Below, one piece after another: positions 1 through 11,370 of a stretch of DNA of 64,000 nt; positions within the stretch are counted from its first letter, which is position 1, and every line of letters begins with the position of its first letter. The notes under the pieces were generated by a model that was not told the origin of the DNA, ran no database searches, and worked only from the letters and a program-made list of their open reading frames with translations. The translations under genes and the position numbers were made by a program. Source of the stretch: Panaeolus papilionaceus (taxonomy: Eukaryota; Basidiomycota; Agaricomycetes; Agaricales); assembly GCA_015501605.1 (NCBI GenBank), contig JADNRZ010000002.1, positions 372,001 to 436,000 on the forward strand. The letters are read 5' to 3'.

Positions 1-2
1 GT

Positions 3-101
3 GTCGATTGGGTGCCTGCATATGAAAAAATGAAGGACAAATGGATGGAATGGGATCAGTATCGTATCTCTCATGATATTGCTTACATTGATGCCGACTA
101 G
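3..101 (+). CDS. C-terminal end of an unidentified protein (partial)
   Basis: The first 99 bases are open in one frame and encode about 32 residues ending at a TAG (99-101). The peptide is rich in Trp, Tyr, Lys and Asp (for example WVPAYEKMKDKWMEWDQY), which is typical of a real protein tail and unlike the neighbouring non-coding DNA. The rest of the gene lies left of the window, so no family can be named. The stretch could also be a last exon starting further left. Confidence 0.5.
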   Translation, partial: VDWVPAYEKMKDKWMEWDQYRISHDIAYIDAD

Positions 102-714
102 CGGAACTAGTTATTATGTATGTATGTGATCTTTGTACGTTATTTCATTTCATGCTATTTAAATGAACCTGCAAATCAATAAGTGGTCCACGGAATGGCA
201 GCATGCCCGACCTTAACTGCATCCGACTCAGGTTAAAGGCAAACTCTGCGATTCTCGTCTTGCTTGATTGTAACGGGCTTCTCGGGATGACCACCGACAC
301 ACTCGAGACATGATTAAGATGTCAAATCTTTGCGAAGTGTCTCGGCAGAAATAGGGGCTTTTGTCTCAGTATCTGGCGCTAATTGCTATGGTGTGACGAT
401 CATGATCATTCTAAAATGACCTAGCGAGCGCTCCATTCTCCATCCACACGAGAGCGGGAGAGTGAATTCGCGGAAAGTGACTAAACAAATTTTTCACCGA
501 CGAAAGTCATTCCAGGGCCGCTCTGCTCGATGCGATACTTCAGAACAAAAGCATTAACTGAGACATTACGAGTCTCGACTCGGGCACAGAAAATTCCGAC
601 TGAGACTTTCTGAAGTTTCGTCTCGTCGTGTCTATAAATTCCTGACTTCAGCATCGAAAAATCTTTTACAACTCTTCACAAACCACCATCATCTATACTA
701 TCCAAACCAAAACC
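102..714 (+). promoter_or_regulatory. Upstream region of the cyclin-box-like gene with TATA box
   Basis: No coding signal is seen here. A TATAAA sits at 633-638, about 80 bp before the ATG at 715. It is followed by a CA-rich, pyrimidine-rich leader ending in ACCATG, a good fungal start context. The spacing suggests a TATA-driven promoter for the gene at 715. Confidence 0.45.
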
Positions 715-1434
715 ATGACTACTCTTTACCAAACCCCCTCTGTCTTCAGAGACTTTGGCTTGAATCCTCTTTCACCAAGCCTGTCGGTCGACAGCTCACC
801 ATCATTCTTCCAAACTGCTCTCGATTCGCCACACTGCCCCCCTTCCATGGCTTCCTCAATGACCAATGACTCGTTTCATGGTCACAAGGAGGTTGCTCTG
901 ACCACTTCTGAGTTCATCCACGAGAAGTTCGGCTGTAGCCTGGACGGCGACAGCTCAGACGAGTCCTTCTGCTACGGTCTCGACCTCCCCCATTTCATCG
1001 CCCAGTGCATCCACCTCGGTGGAATCCCCTACAATTACATCTGGGGAACTGTCCTCCTCCTCATGCGCTACCACGACACATTCGACAAAGGTTGGGACAA
1101 GGCTGTTGATGGTGCAACCCCCCTCCTTGGTCACTCGATGTTCCTCTGCGCTCTCTACTACACCACCCAGGAGCACTTCGATCCCACTGGACGGACATAT
1201 CAGTATGGGGATTCGTCGATCTGGGTCGAGATGACTGGCTTCTCCATGGATGAGACCGCTCTCCACGAATACTTCTGGGATTTCTTTACCAACCTTTCAG
1301 GCAACGTCGATGTCGAGTGCCATCTCGACGCCGTCCCCAAGGCAGACCCTGACTGCTTTGAACCACCCCCATCACGCGGTCTCACATCCAAGGAGTTGTC
1401 TAAGCTCCCCAAGCCCCCTGACTTGTGCTATTAG
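715..1434 (+). CDS. Cyclin-box-like hypothetical protein
   Basis: Single-exon gene of 239 aa. The N-terminal 60 residues are Ser/Pro-rich and probably disordered. Residues about 75-205 look like a cyclin N-terminal box: a helix with IPYNYIWGTVLLLMRYHD, then GHSMFLCALYYTTQEHF, then WVEMTGFSMDETALHEYFWDF. This follows the cyclin order of an 'H-xx-F-xx-ALY' helix, a W-x-x-(I/M)-(T/S)-G-x-S turn and an E-x-x-F helix. The C-terminus is Pro/Lys-rich. If it is a cyclin it would act with a CDK in the nucleus or cytoplasm, but no diagnostic residues beyond the fold pattern are visible, so the family is an inference. A TATA box lies 80 bp upstream, and a candidate intron lies in the 3' UTR. Confidence 0.55.
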   Translation: MTTLYQTPSVFRDFGLNPLSPSLSVDSSPSFFQTALDSPHCPPSMASSMTNDSFHGHKEVALTTSEFIHEKFGCSLDGDSSDESFCYGLDLPHFIAQCIHLGGIPYNYIWGTVLLLMRYHDTFDKGWDKAVDGATPLLGHSMFLCALYYTTQEHFDPTGRTYQYGDSSIWVEMTGFSMDETALHEYFWDFFTNLSGNVDVECHLDAVPKADPDCFEPPPSRGLTSKELSKLPKPPDLCY

Positions 1435-1867
1435 ACACTCCCATTCTTAGCTGGCAAGAGCTTAGCTGTGGTATGTATCTTCGCTTCACGAGTCATGAGT
1501 TCGTACTGGATGCTGACTTTTCGCTTTTAGTCTTCGAGTCGACACTGCAGGCTACTTGTCTCAGTGGTCGCGCATTTCAAAACCTTCATACCACTATTTC
1601 TTTCCTACATAAATACACTTCAATAAATAATTTTACCTACTACTACATTGGGTTGTGGATTCTGAGTTGAGTCGTCATCTGAGCCCCTATTTGGTCATCG
1701 TGAGAAACGTTTGGTAAGCTCCAGAGCCTCAGCCATTTCGCGTATCGTTTGAACTCATCACTGGCAATCCAAAACTGGTCTCTCATAGAATTCGAACCTT
1801 CATGTTATTTGCTCTGCTTTAATTTATCTTGGTATCAACAGAGTTCTCAGAAGTTTACTAACCAGTA
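1435..1867 (+). other. 3' UTR with candidate intron, then intergenic DNA
   Basis: A GTATGT...TTTTAG segment (1471-1530, 60 bp) follows the stop codon of the 715-1434 gene by 36 bp and has the shape of a normal fungal intron. The rest shows no coding signal. Confidence 0.35.
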
Positions 1868-4800
1868 ATGGATCCAGAAATACATGAAATGCTACGGCAA
1901 TATGCGTGCCAACATTACACAACAGACTACATCTCATTCTCAGAAAACCTCGTTGGCGAGGTATGTTTTTCCAGGGTTTTATACATGTACGCCTATTGAA
2001 TAGAATTCAGTTTGTTTTAGGTCTAAAACCCGTTCCTCAAACGGATTTTGGTTGCTTAACGATTTTGCCTGACCCTCTGAGTGCATTGTCTCAGCTGCTC
2101 TCTCTATCGACCCTGCCTGCCTATGATGAAATCCCTCAAACTACAAAGGATGGACTGGAATATCTTAAGCGGGAGCTAGCCTTACATGGCGGCAAGCCAA
2201 AACTTCAGCCACGTACATTTACAGATGGACGTGCGGACTTGAGCATTTCTTCACCGTAAATGCGCATGTTTTGCTTACCATGACATGCCTTAGCGGAACC
2301 CACCCCTCCTCCAGACCTATTCCTGCCAATCATATCGCGAAGCTCACAGAAGAAAACCCCACTATTTAATAAATCTATGAATCAGTTTCGGGAAGAAAAT
2401 CACGCGTCTATGCTCTCGTCTCGGGGCATCACCAGAATCGAAGATCCAGAGGAGTCTCCTTTATCTGCGGAAGATATTCTGTAATCACTTGGTTTGTTCA
2501 TAGAACCATTTCCACAGTGCTGAATTCTTGCAGTGATCTTGGATATAGACTGGACGAAGACACTGCTCCTTTAGTAAAAGTGTTGCTTCAATCTACTGCT
2601 AATATGGTCCGACCATACAAGAACTGGAAGAATCCTCATCTCGATCCGCAGTCCCTTGCTACTGACACAGGAGACCCCTATGAGTTCCCAATGACCGAGT
2701 TTTGTCCCATATTTCCTCGATCTCAACCAAAAGCCCAACAGCAAGCGAAGAGCAAAAAGAATGTCACATTTATCTTGCCAACGACGCACAGCGAGTTGGA
2801 CTTGGACATGGTCGACAATATTCCTTCGGACCCTAGCCTCTCTAGAGAGAATCTAGTTATTGTCGATGGATGGGGTAATTTTCCGTCTTTACTCCTTCCT
2901 TTAGATCTATAGTGATACTCCCCTCGAAGAAACAATACATTCATCACCGCCGTCATTACTGTCAACACCAGAGGAAGAAATTGACGAGCTTGACCCTATC
3001 TACCTGGCCTCGACGCCTGAAGACCCTTCTCACGTTGAAAGATTCAACGACGAGCTAATGAGTACGTCTTCTAAGAATCATATATGCTATGATGTTGTCT
3101 AATGCATTTGCAGTTCCCGTCGCCATACCTCGTTGCCGCGAAATTGGAGGAACTGAAGGCCTCACACCTCACATCTTGGGGAATAAAACGTAAAGCCATC
3201 TTAAATTTAATTTAATTAATATCATCTAAATTTCGTCCCCAGTATTTCCTCGTTTCTGGTACCGTTACTATCTCAACCAAAAGTCGACGAGGGAGAACAA
3301 GAAGAGGCGCGAACTGGCTCTCCTAATTCATCTATGGTTGGGCATGCATCCTCTCGCTTGACCACAAGGCCATCTAAAGGTGCTTTTGACCTGCCTGACG
3401 ATCTCGACGAAGACATTGAGGAACTTTACGGTGACCAATCAAGCCCACATAAAATAATCCTCAACGAGCGTCTTGATGGATTCAAGTCCAGTATGATGGA
3501 AGGTATCGTCGGCTTCGCGTTTTTGTCGAAATATATATTTAAACTTTCGATTTTATAGTGCCAGATTTACCAGAACCGAATGTTCATCCACCAGATGCGG
3601 ATTTCCTTGTGCCTACCTCCTTCACCCAGCTTCTGAAGTCAAAGAATGAGGAAGGACTTAATTTTCAAAATCATGCTTTCCTGGAGAAAACGAAGGGCCA
3701 ACGTTCATTGGCGCTGTCATTGTCTTGGGTGTGCGTCTTTCTGCCCTTTTATGAGTATTTAATGGGCATTCAATATTGACGTTCCTTATCATTGTAGTTC
3801 ATTTACGACAACCGAGAAATTACCGACCATCCCTCAAATAGTTGGCGTTGACGAGCTCGATTTGGAGCGCATACAGCCACAGGTGGAACATGCCTTCTCT
3901 TTGTTGAAGCTACAGCAAAATTATACCTCCTCGGAACGTGTGGCTTTTCAAGACGACCCTGAGAGCTCCTACACACCTCCATCATTGGACGATGATTTTC
4001 AACTGCTCCTCAATCGGCAAGAAAGGAGGAGGGTCGCCAAAAGAACGAACGCTGTCCCAATGGCGAGCTCTAGCGACGGCGGGAAAGACGGCGGGAAAGA
4101 AGATACGGAGGTTGAAGCTTCTTATGCCTCAAAGCGACCTCGACTGGACAGCGATTCTCCTATTCCTGAACCACGTCAAATCAGTCAGGCCTGGGCAAAT
4201 CAGCAGCTGCCTCCATCTTCGCCCCCGTTGTTGGTGCCCTCGGACGACTCTGGTATTGTGCTTAATGACAACGTGATGATGTCGGACTACAAGGAACACA
4301 AACTGGCTTATAGACCAAACGACCAGGAAATGCCCCCCGTCTCCTCTTACTTGTCCTATACCACTGCCTCCCCGCAACCTCAGCAAGCCTTGCGACAAGC
4401 CGTTTCGATGGACCTCGCTGATCACGACTTTATGGACTTCGACGCCGAAGTGTTTGAACCTCTTTGCATGGACTCTTACCCCCTCCTTGATGCTCCCGCC
4501 TACGACGAATTACCAGCTGCAGTCAACCCTTCTGTGGGTATGAAAGGGGGACAAACATCTCAGCTCAATCAAGCTCAGGATTCTGATGATTCTCTGGCAG
4601 CTCTTGAAAACTCCCGGCTGGCTCAAAATTCTCTCATTGGTATCTTCGACTTTGCCAGACTTCGAGGAAAACGGGTCTCAGAGCCTCGACCTGTTCAGCC
4701 CGCGCCTGAAACTGTTCCCCAGCCTGCTGTGGAACATAATCTGCCATCGTACCGTGCTCCTTCAGAACTAGCTGACAAGAATACTCTGCTTCTTCCTCAT

Positions 4801-5734
4801 CCTAAACCACAACCGTTGTCTGCTCATCGATATCTCGGCTCTCTGGACGTCATCCAAAAGCATGGTCTAGTTCTCTCACTCCAATCCCCTGATCACCTCG
4901 TCAGTATCGCAGAACGCGAATCTCTGCAGGGCGCCGACCTTGTCTTAGACCCCTACTCCACCATCATCATCTTCTCGCTTTTCACACTCCCCGCTCGATC
5001 TGAAGCATACCTCGCCCGCGTCTGTGCTCAGTCATGGAAGTTCAAGAAGCTGTACATTATATTCGAAGCCTTCCCAGAATCCTGGGCGCGTGTTACGAAT
5101 AAACGAGATGAGACATCTGAGGTCTCAGCGTACACGCCTCATATTTTGAAGGCGATCCGGAGGTTTAGGAGGGACGTGGAGGTTGCTGCTGCGTGTGGGA
5201 CAAGGGATGCAGCGTGTGTTGTGAAGTATGCGTTTGCGGATACGGTGGATGAGGCGGCGGCGTATGTGAGATTGTGTGGAGATATTGCTGAGAGTGAGGA
5301 TGTGACGGAGGGTCAGTTGTGGGGTGAGAGGGAGTGGATGTTGTGGAAGGATCGGTATCATGTTCGTTCACTGTTTCTTTGTTACCGAGCGGTTGTACTG
5401 ATGACCCTTTTCTTTATCTTCAATACTCAGGAAGAGGACGACCTGGCACATGCAAAGGGGATGAACAGCTTTTCTGCCGCCCTCCTACTTTGTGATGACT
5501 CCTTTGAAGCTCTGCTCAACATGTCTCCAGAACAACGCCTGGAGCGGTATGCGTTCTATATCGGACACGATGCAGTGGTATGTTAGTCCTCGCTGTTTGC
5601 CCCGCTGTGAGCCCAATTGATGATGTTCTGTTCAGGTTAAATTGAACGCTGCTATCCAACAAAATCTTGAGCTACAGCAGGCTCAAGAATCGGAGATTTC
5701 AACATCTGATATGCTACAATATTGCCCACCTTGA
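1868..5734 (+). CDS. Probable SHOC1/ZIP2-like meiotic crossover protein (XPF-like)
   Basis: Multi-exon gene of about ten exons. Supported introns include 1961-2010, 2231-2293, 2481-2533, one ending at the exon that starts DTPLEETIHSS, several around 3062-3800, one after 5358 and 5578-5635. The junction near 2855-2912 is unresolved: the best GTAATT donor gives the wrong phase. The N-terminal two thirds is acidic, Pro/Ser-rich and mostly disordered. The C-terminal part (about 4750-5580) looks like a degenerate XPF/ERCC4 nuclease-like domain: ADLVLDPYSTIIIFSLFTLP, then SWKFKKLYIIFEAFPESW. It is followed by a helix-hairpin-helix-like tail (NSFSAALLLC, LLNMSPEQRLERY). This order matches SHOC1/Zip2, a ZMM protein that with Spo16 binds branched DNA to promote crossovers. 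No ERKxxxD nuclease motif is seen, as expected for that subfamily. The assignment rests on pattern, not on alignment. Confidence 0.55.
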
Positions 5735-6469
5735 CAGACGTCTGTAATCATAATACCATATGTACCATTGCTTTTTCTTATGCGAAATCTGTGCTTCTTA
5801 TTGTCTGGTATCCTTGCCTGGGTTGCATGTAGCTGGATAGGGCGTGTCGTAATCTAACCTCTTGGGTTGGATAGAATGTCGAATGATGCCCTCGGTGAAG
5901 ATCCAGTCACCGCATTATGAATTGGTTTGAGATTGGAACGACGGTATCAGGATGGAAGCGGCCGAGCCCGAGTTTAGGGCCTGTGTAGGAGAGGGGCGAT
6001 AGATCGCGGGTGTAGCTGGCAGTGGACTGGACGAAAAGCCGGTATATTGCATAAACATCGTATTCTCCAACGTCTTCAATCTTTGAGAAATTCAGATCTA
6101 GCCTGTATTTGAGCAAGTAGCCAAGAGTCATGGTTAGAAACGACTGTTAACGGTCAGGTTAGAGGGCCTAGCAATAACCCTTTCCCAGGTGGTTCAGGAC
6201 CTGTAACAGGAACTGGTCTGGTCAACAATAGCAAAGACAAGAGAATGGGGAAGAGAATATGGCACCTGAAACATTAAGACCCCTTTTTCTATCTGAGGGA
6301 CAGGGTACTGAAAGAGAACCAGAACAAAAAGCAGAGGGAGAGGATGCATATAAATTGGTATCCAGCAAGATCGATTACAGGATATCTATTGATTATAAGC
6401 GATCTGGATGGGTAGTGAAGTCAGCCATAAACCAATTGAAAAAATCAGCGGAATATATGTACCTATGCT
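5735..6469. other. Region between convergent genes with one short minus-strand ORF
   Basis: This lies between the ends of the SHOC1-like gene and SRP14. On the minus strand, 5907-6131 encodes 74 aa beginning MTLGYLLKYRLDLNFSKIED with natural-looking composition. No upstream exon or family is recognised. It could be a small gene or an exon remnant; the ATG context (CTAACCATG) is fair. Confidence 0.25.
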
Positions 6470-7209
6470 CTAAGACTCCTCCTTTCTTTTCGCTGTAGCT
6501 TTCTCTCGCTCCTCGAATTTCTTCTGTGATTCTTGTTGTTTGAGAAGGGCATGAATCTTGCGTTGGCGCTGTCTCCGGCCAGAACCACGCTTCCCGCTCT
6601 TACTGCCAGGTCCTGATTCCAATTTGACAGGTTCTGTCATCTTCTTTTTGCGTTTTGCTGCCCCCTCTGCATGGGTCTTTTCTCGCTTTTTGTCACGTTT
6701 ACGCAGGGTAGTCATCGATTGTTTGAGGAGAGCGCCATAGAATGACTGGAATTTAAGGAGCTCGCTGGGCTCAACCTGAATAATAAGAATAAGAGCATCA
6801 TAAAATTTGAATAAGAAATCGATTGGCTTGTAAAAAGACGTACTTTGGTGGAAAACCGATTCTTCTTGCCATCTGTAACACGCACAAGACAAGTGTACTC
6901 GTTGGAATCGGTTTGTCCCGCCTCGCCTTCATGCTTCATGGCTGAATCCTGACCATCGTGGGTTACTGTATTGTTTTGCGCATCCAAAAAGTACATCTTT
7001 TCATTAGATTATCTTCAAAGATCTGGAGACGATTTGGATGAATACCCACGTCGTTTATGAGTGAGCCATATTGAACCGTGGTCTTTCGTTGACTCGAACA
7101 GATCCGTCAACTTTTTCAGAAACTATAAAGGATAAAATAAAATTGTTGAATAATAGAGATTAAATTGCAATAGATGTAAACTTACAGTATCGTGGTCGAC
7201 CAGCTGCAT
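6470..7209 (-). CDS. SRP14: Signal recognition particle 14 kDa protein
   Basis: Four exons (7186-7209, 7050-7122, 6844-6965, 6470-6775) join in frame to give 174 aa; the first exon is only 24 bp. SRP14 forms the Alu-domain heterodimer of the cytoplasmic signal recognition particle, which delays elongation during targeting to the ER. The sequence shows the family's order: LTDLFESTKDHGSIWLTHKR, THDGQDSAMKHEGE, YTCLVRVTDGKKNRFSTKVE and LLKFQSFYGALLKQSMTTLRKRDKK. The VTDGKK and LRKRDKK motifs match the animal protein closely. The C-terminus extends into a long Lys/Arg/Glu tail, common in fungal SRP14. The intron after exon 2 has a GTGGGT donor and ends at ...AATACAG. It shares a 450-bp divergent promoter with the siroheme synthase. 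Confidence 0.92.
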
Positions 7210-7660
7210 TTGCACCTCCCCGACTTGAGGAGCGGAATTGATGTCGTCGCGCGTGTTATTTCGCTTATTTTTGGGACCAATTATCGTGCGCCATTTAATT
7301 TGGTACTGATTGTGTTGAAATCAATTTATATTTATTCCATATTTGAGCCAAATTTAGTTACGTATTGAGAAACCAACACAGACACATCTTCCTTCCCAAC
7401 CACCACCATCTCCGACTTAGCTACCTACGTGTACCGACATCTCTGAACAATAAAATTATGGTTTTGAAGGTTATCGTATCCCTTATAATCTACCCATAAT
7501 TCAGTTCAACGAAAAACACGTTCAGCACGTGATGCCGATGACGAGAAGCAAACGACGATGAATGAGGTGCTCATGAGCACAAATTTTTAGAAGGCTTTTT
7601 ATAGGAGGACAGCAGCGACTATGGCGGAACATATAGACTCCTTTGACTCATACGTCCATC
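7210..7660. promoter_or_regulatory. Divergent promoter between SRP14 and siroheme synthase
   Basis: This 451-bp gap separates the two start codons. No clear TATA box is seen for either gene. A CACGTG motif is present at 7526-7531 (in TTCAGCACGTGATG). CACGTG is the Cbf1-type site linked to sulphur-assimilation genes in yeasts, so control of the siroheme gene is plausible but inferred. An out-of-frame ATG at 7621 opens a 33-codon upstream ORF. Confidence 0.4.
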
Positions 7661-9815
7661 ATGGAAGGGACAGCGTACTCGACACCGATAGGAGGAGCTT
7701 CTCTAATCCTGTCTTTTAGACTTCAAAACAAAACCATTCTCATCGTTGGCTCAGGGACTCTTGCTGCGTCGAGAGCTTTTGCAGCTCTTGAGGCTGACTC
7801 AGCCGTTATCATCTTGGCCAAGGGTGGCCTACACTCTGCTTGCGAAGAAATACGATGGAGGCATCAGCAAAACCAACTTCGATTTGTCAACTGGGATGAG
7901 CTACCTGGCTCATCTGATCCTAACAGGGATGCGGAAACTCTAGAGGCATTCCTGAAAGATACACCTGGGATTTCGCTTGCTGTCGTCACCGATACCTTGA
8001 ACTCGGTTCATCGCAGAGATTACTCGTCGGCATCCCAACTTCAGGCTGTCTTCAAGTCTAGAAATATCCCTGTCAATGTCACAGACATGGCCGACTTATG
8101 CGATTTCTCCTTCACGGCTTCTCATCGATTCCAGCACCACGTTAACGGAGAAAAGACCTCCCTTCAATTTGGCATCACGACGAACGGACAAGGCTGCCGT
8201 CTTGCTGCTCGACTCCGGAGGGACGTTGTTTCCAAACTTCCGAGAGAAGTCGGAGCCGCAGTGGAGAAAGTCGGGCGTATGAGGGAGATGGCAAAAGATT
8301 CGGACGAAGACGCAGCGTCTTCAGGAAACATTCCAGCACATGATGAAGTAGACGACGAAATTGCAGAAGATGGTATCATTTTGACCCCCAACCGCCCGGT
8401 TCCCAGTCGGAGTCCTTCAGAAACTGCATTCGAGCAAAGAAAGCGGCGAATAAAATGGGTTGCACAGATCAGCGAATACTGGCCGATTTCCAAGCTTGCA
8501 ACGATGTCAGTGCCAGAAATGCGAGACGTGCTTGCTGGACAGAGTAACCTCTCATCGGAAATTGTTCCCTCGTCGGCGTCCATTCAACCCCAACGCCAAT
8601 CCGACGCACTTGATATCACACGTCCCTCCCCACCATCGAAGCACTTCTTCGATCTACCACCCAAACCTGGCAAAATTCTTCTCGTAGGATCAGGGCCCGG
8701 ACATCCTTCTCTCCTCACAATGGCCACCCATACCGCACTCACACAGCTAGCTGATGTCGTTCTCTCTGACAAACTAGTCCCGGATGCTGTACTCGCGCTC
8801 ATCCCTAAGCATGTGCGAGTCCAGATCGCCAGGAAGTTCCCGGGTAATGCAGAAGGTGCACAAGCTGAATTGATGGAAGCTGCTGTCGAGGCTGCAAAGA
8901 AAGGCTTGACCGTCGTACGGGTATGTAACTATTCACTGTTCTTTCTATGTTCGTCTTAATTAATAACTTGTTCCTTTTGTCGCATATTTTTTTCTGGGAA
9001 CCTCAAATTTTCTCTATTTCTCCGGTATCATCGACGCAACTTCATATTCATTTTTTTCATCTATGCAGTTGAAACAAGGAGACCCTGTTGTATATGGCCG
9101 AGCTGGAGAAGAAGTTCTGTACTTCCGGGAGCGAGGGTTTGAACCTCTGGTCGTTCCGGGCGTCAGTTCTGCTCTAGCAGCGCCTACATTTGCAGGGATC
9201 CCAATCACCCAACGCGGTGTGGCAGAGTCCTTCATCGTATGCACAGGCGTCGGTCGACAAGGCAAAGAAGTTCAACTTCCAGGATACGAACGTGGAAGGA
9301 CTCTCATCGTCTTGATGGGTGTAGCACGCTTACAGCGGGTCATTAGTGCGCTTGTTGACCCTCAGGAAGAAGACGACATCCCATCAGCGAACCCGAGTAC
9401 AACAGATTCAGAAGGTCTTTCCGCCAGCAACACCAGCCCAGCGAAGACCCAACGACGTCGTGACGGTCTGGCCTATCCCCCTCACACTCCCATCGCGATT
9501 ATTGAGCGTGCTTCTATGCCCGACCAGCGGGTCATCTTCTCTACCCTCAAAGATATTGTTCGAGCACTGGAGAATAGTGGCGAACAACGTCCACCTGGGA
9601 TGATAGTGATTGGGTGGGCTGTATTAGCGCTTGGAGGTGGTGACCAGGATGGTAAAGGGGACGTAGGAGTGCTGGATGATGTGGCAGTTGCAGCAGCGAC
9701 TGGACAACACCTAGATAAGCTGGATGAGGCTCGCATAAGACGGTGGCTGGGCACAGACGCCACAGTGGGCTGGCGCGTTCGCGAAGGCATTGACGAGGGC
9801 TGGGAGGATGTCTAA
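7661..9815 (+). CDS. MET1: Siroheme synthase, Met8-like dehydrogenase/chelatase fused to uroporphyrinogen-III methyltransferase
   Basis: Two exons (7661-8920, 9069-9815) give 668 aa. The N-terminal 200 residues are Met8-like: a Rossmann start KTILIVGSGTLAASRAFAAL, then NVTDMADLCDFSFTASHRF, which matches the conserved CDF motif of precorrin-2 dehydrogenase/ferrochelatase. After a disordered linker comes a complete CobA/SUMT domain with GSGPGHPSLLTMAT, the LKQGDPVVYGRAGEE motif, VVPGVSSALAAPTFAGIPIT and a C-terminal MIVIGWAVLALG strand. Together they would make siroheme from uroporphyrinogen III for sulphite and nitrite reductases. A loop of about 60 residues near residues 520-580 is rich in Ser/Glu/Pro and looks like a lineage insertion. 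The start is set at 7661 because no in-frame ATG lies upstream. The order is reversed relative to a simple CobA and resembles the bacterial CysG layout (dehydrogenase first). Confidence 0.9.
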
Positions 9816-10541
9816 CATTTTTGCTGCTTTCTTTTTTTTTTTAGACTAAGCTTTCCCGCTATCCGACACTCAACATGCTTTTCCGTTGTTCCTAATTGTT
9901 CCTTCGCTTCATATACTCTACCATTTAAGCGATCTATTTTTATATCTAAGATTGTTACTTACAATAAATCCTTCCCTCTGAATTTCTACCGCTACTCTTT
10001 GCTCCCCTGTCTCTTTTACCCCCCTATATGGTTTTTCTTGCTCTTTTTCAAAACAAGCCAAGTAATGACAACGAATCAAGCGCCGCTCAAGCATTCCACC
10101 CTGATCATCCTTCCAACAAATTCGCCCGCAAACCGGTCACAATAACAACTGTCAAAGACATGTCTGCCACTTACACATTCCTCAACGTGACCATCATGTA
10201 AACGTCTAGGGAATGACCTATCCATACTGTCGATGGAGCAAAGATGTCAACAATGCTATCGCACAGCTTATGCACCCTCCATTTTCCTAGCAGCACACGA
10301 CCAGCAGCCCCACTTCAGCATTTGTCATTGACACCCCGGAGGGGATAGAGAGTTAGAGGTAATGTCAAGGAATAGCATCCATAATACCAATAATATTGAT
10401 GATTAATCCTAACAGCAATACCAAGACGGCAAAATAGCAATGACCTCTGGGGCCTAAGGCCAAGAGGCGTCTAAACGAACAAATGGACGAGATCGACGAT
10501 GATCGATGCTCAGTCTGCTCGAGCACGGAGAATATTACAAA
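9816..10541. other. Intergenic region between convergent genes
   Basis: This is the 3' side of both the siroheme synthase and the UstYa-like gene. It starts with a T-tract (9831-9842) and AT-rich 3' UTR-like sequence with AATAAA at 9963-9968. No coding signal is seen. Confidence 0.4.
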
Positions 10542-11370
10542 CTAATTAACCCTAGCTTTCTTCCCCAGCCATTGAGCGTACTCGTTCTGGTTCTCCTTCA
10601 CAGCATTATAAACGGCCTCCCAATCTTTACATTCGTAAATCCCGTGCCAGTCGACAGGGTGTACATGATTTGCATGGTCAAAGGATTCGATCTCCAAGCC
10701 GCCGCGACAAAGCACCATCTGACGAACATAATTTAGACAGTGTCTGCCGAGCTCTGATGGCTTTTCTCCTGGCTCTCGTTCGCGGAGCGTTTCTTGGCGG
10801 AGAATGTCGAGACATTTGAGCTGGTGCATGAGACTGACGGTGAAAGGTTGTTTGTCTGGGCCTAAGTAGACCACCCCGGAGTCGCCTGGGACGGCTGCAT
10901 CCCATTCCGCTGCCCCTATATCGGTGTCCATGGTGTACATGTTCATGGGATTGTCCATCTGCATCAGAACCAGCTTTCGCTTGATCGGCCACACTTCTGG
11001 GTGGTCATTTCCAATGTAGCCTACGACGATGGGAATTGCGTGAGTGACAATTATTCTATTCGATCATTTTGGGTGCAATAAAATCGGAAAATCTTGTGGT
11101 TATCATTTCTTTTTCGTGAACTGACAGTGAACCCGCTTATTAGCGTCATTTCTCTGCATGCACGTCGCGTGAAGCATTTATAGCTTGGGGAATGCACATT
11201 GGATCGAACTTACTGTATTCATGGTCTGTGATCAGATGTCCAAGATGCGTCTTAATCCAGAATGTACCGGCCAATTTGATGATGAAGCTGCTCGCGGCAA
11301 GGATGAGGGTCAAGGTTATCAAGGAAGAAGGGCTTGGGAGTCGACCCTTGGAAGTAGATGGAGCCGTCAT
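10542..11370 (-). CDS. UstYa-like (DUF3328) protein with N-terminal membrane anchor
   Basis: Two exons (11214-11370, 10542-11020) splice in phase to 211 aa. The N-terminus has one hydrophobic segment (LITLTLILAASSFIIKLAGTF), a type II anchor as usual in this family. Then follow HEYSYIGNDHPEVWPI and the family's paired motifs, here HQLKCLDILR (residues about 140-150) and RHCLNYVRQMVLC. In UstYa proteins these form the HxxHC copper-type centres that oxidise and cyclise ribosomal peptides (ustiloxins, cyclochlorotine and related products). Here the first motif reads HQLKC, so the second His is replaced by Lys. The intron of 193 bp is longer than its neighbours and could hide a small exon. No precursor peptide with repeated cores and Kex2 sites, P450 or other tailoring gene is visible in the window, so its substrate is unknown. 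Confidence 0.8.
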
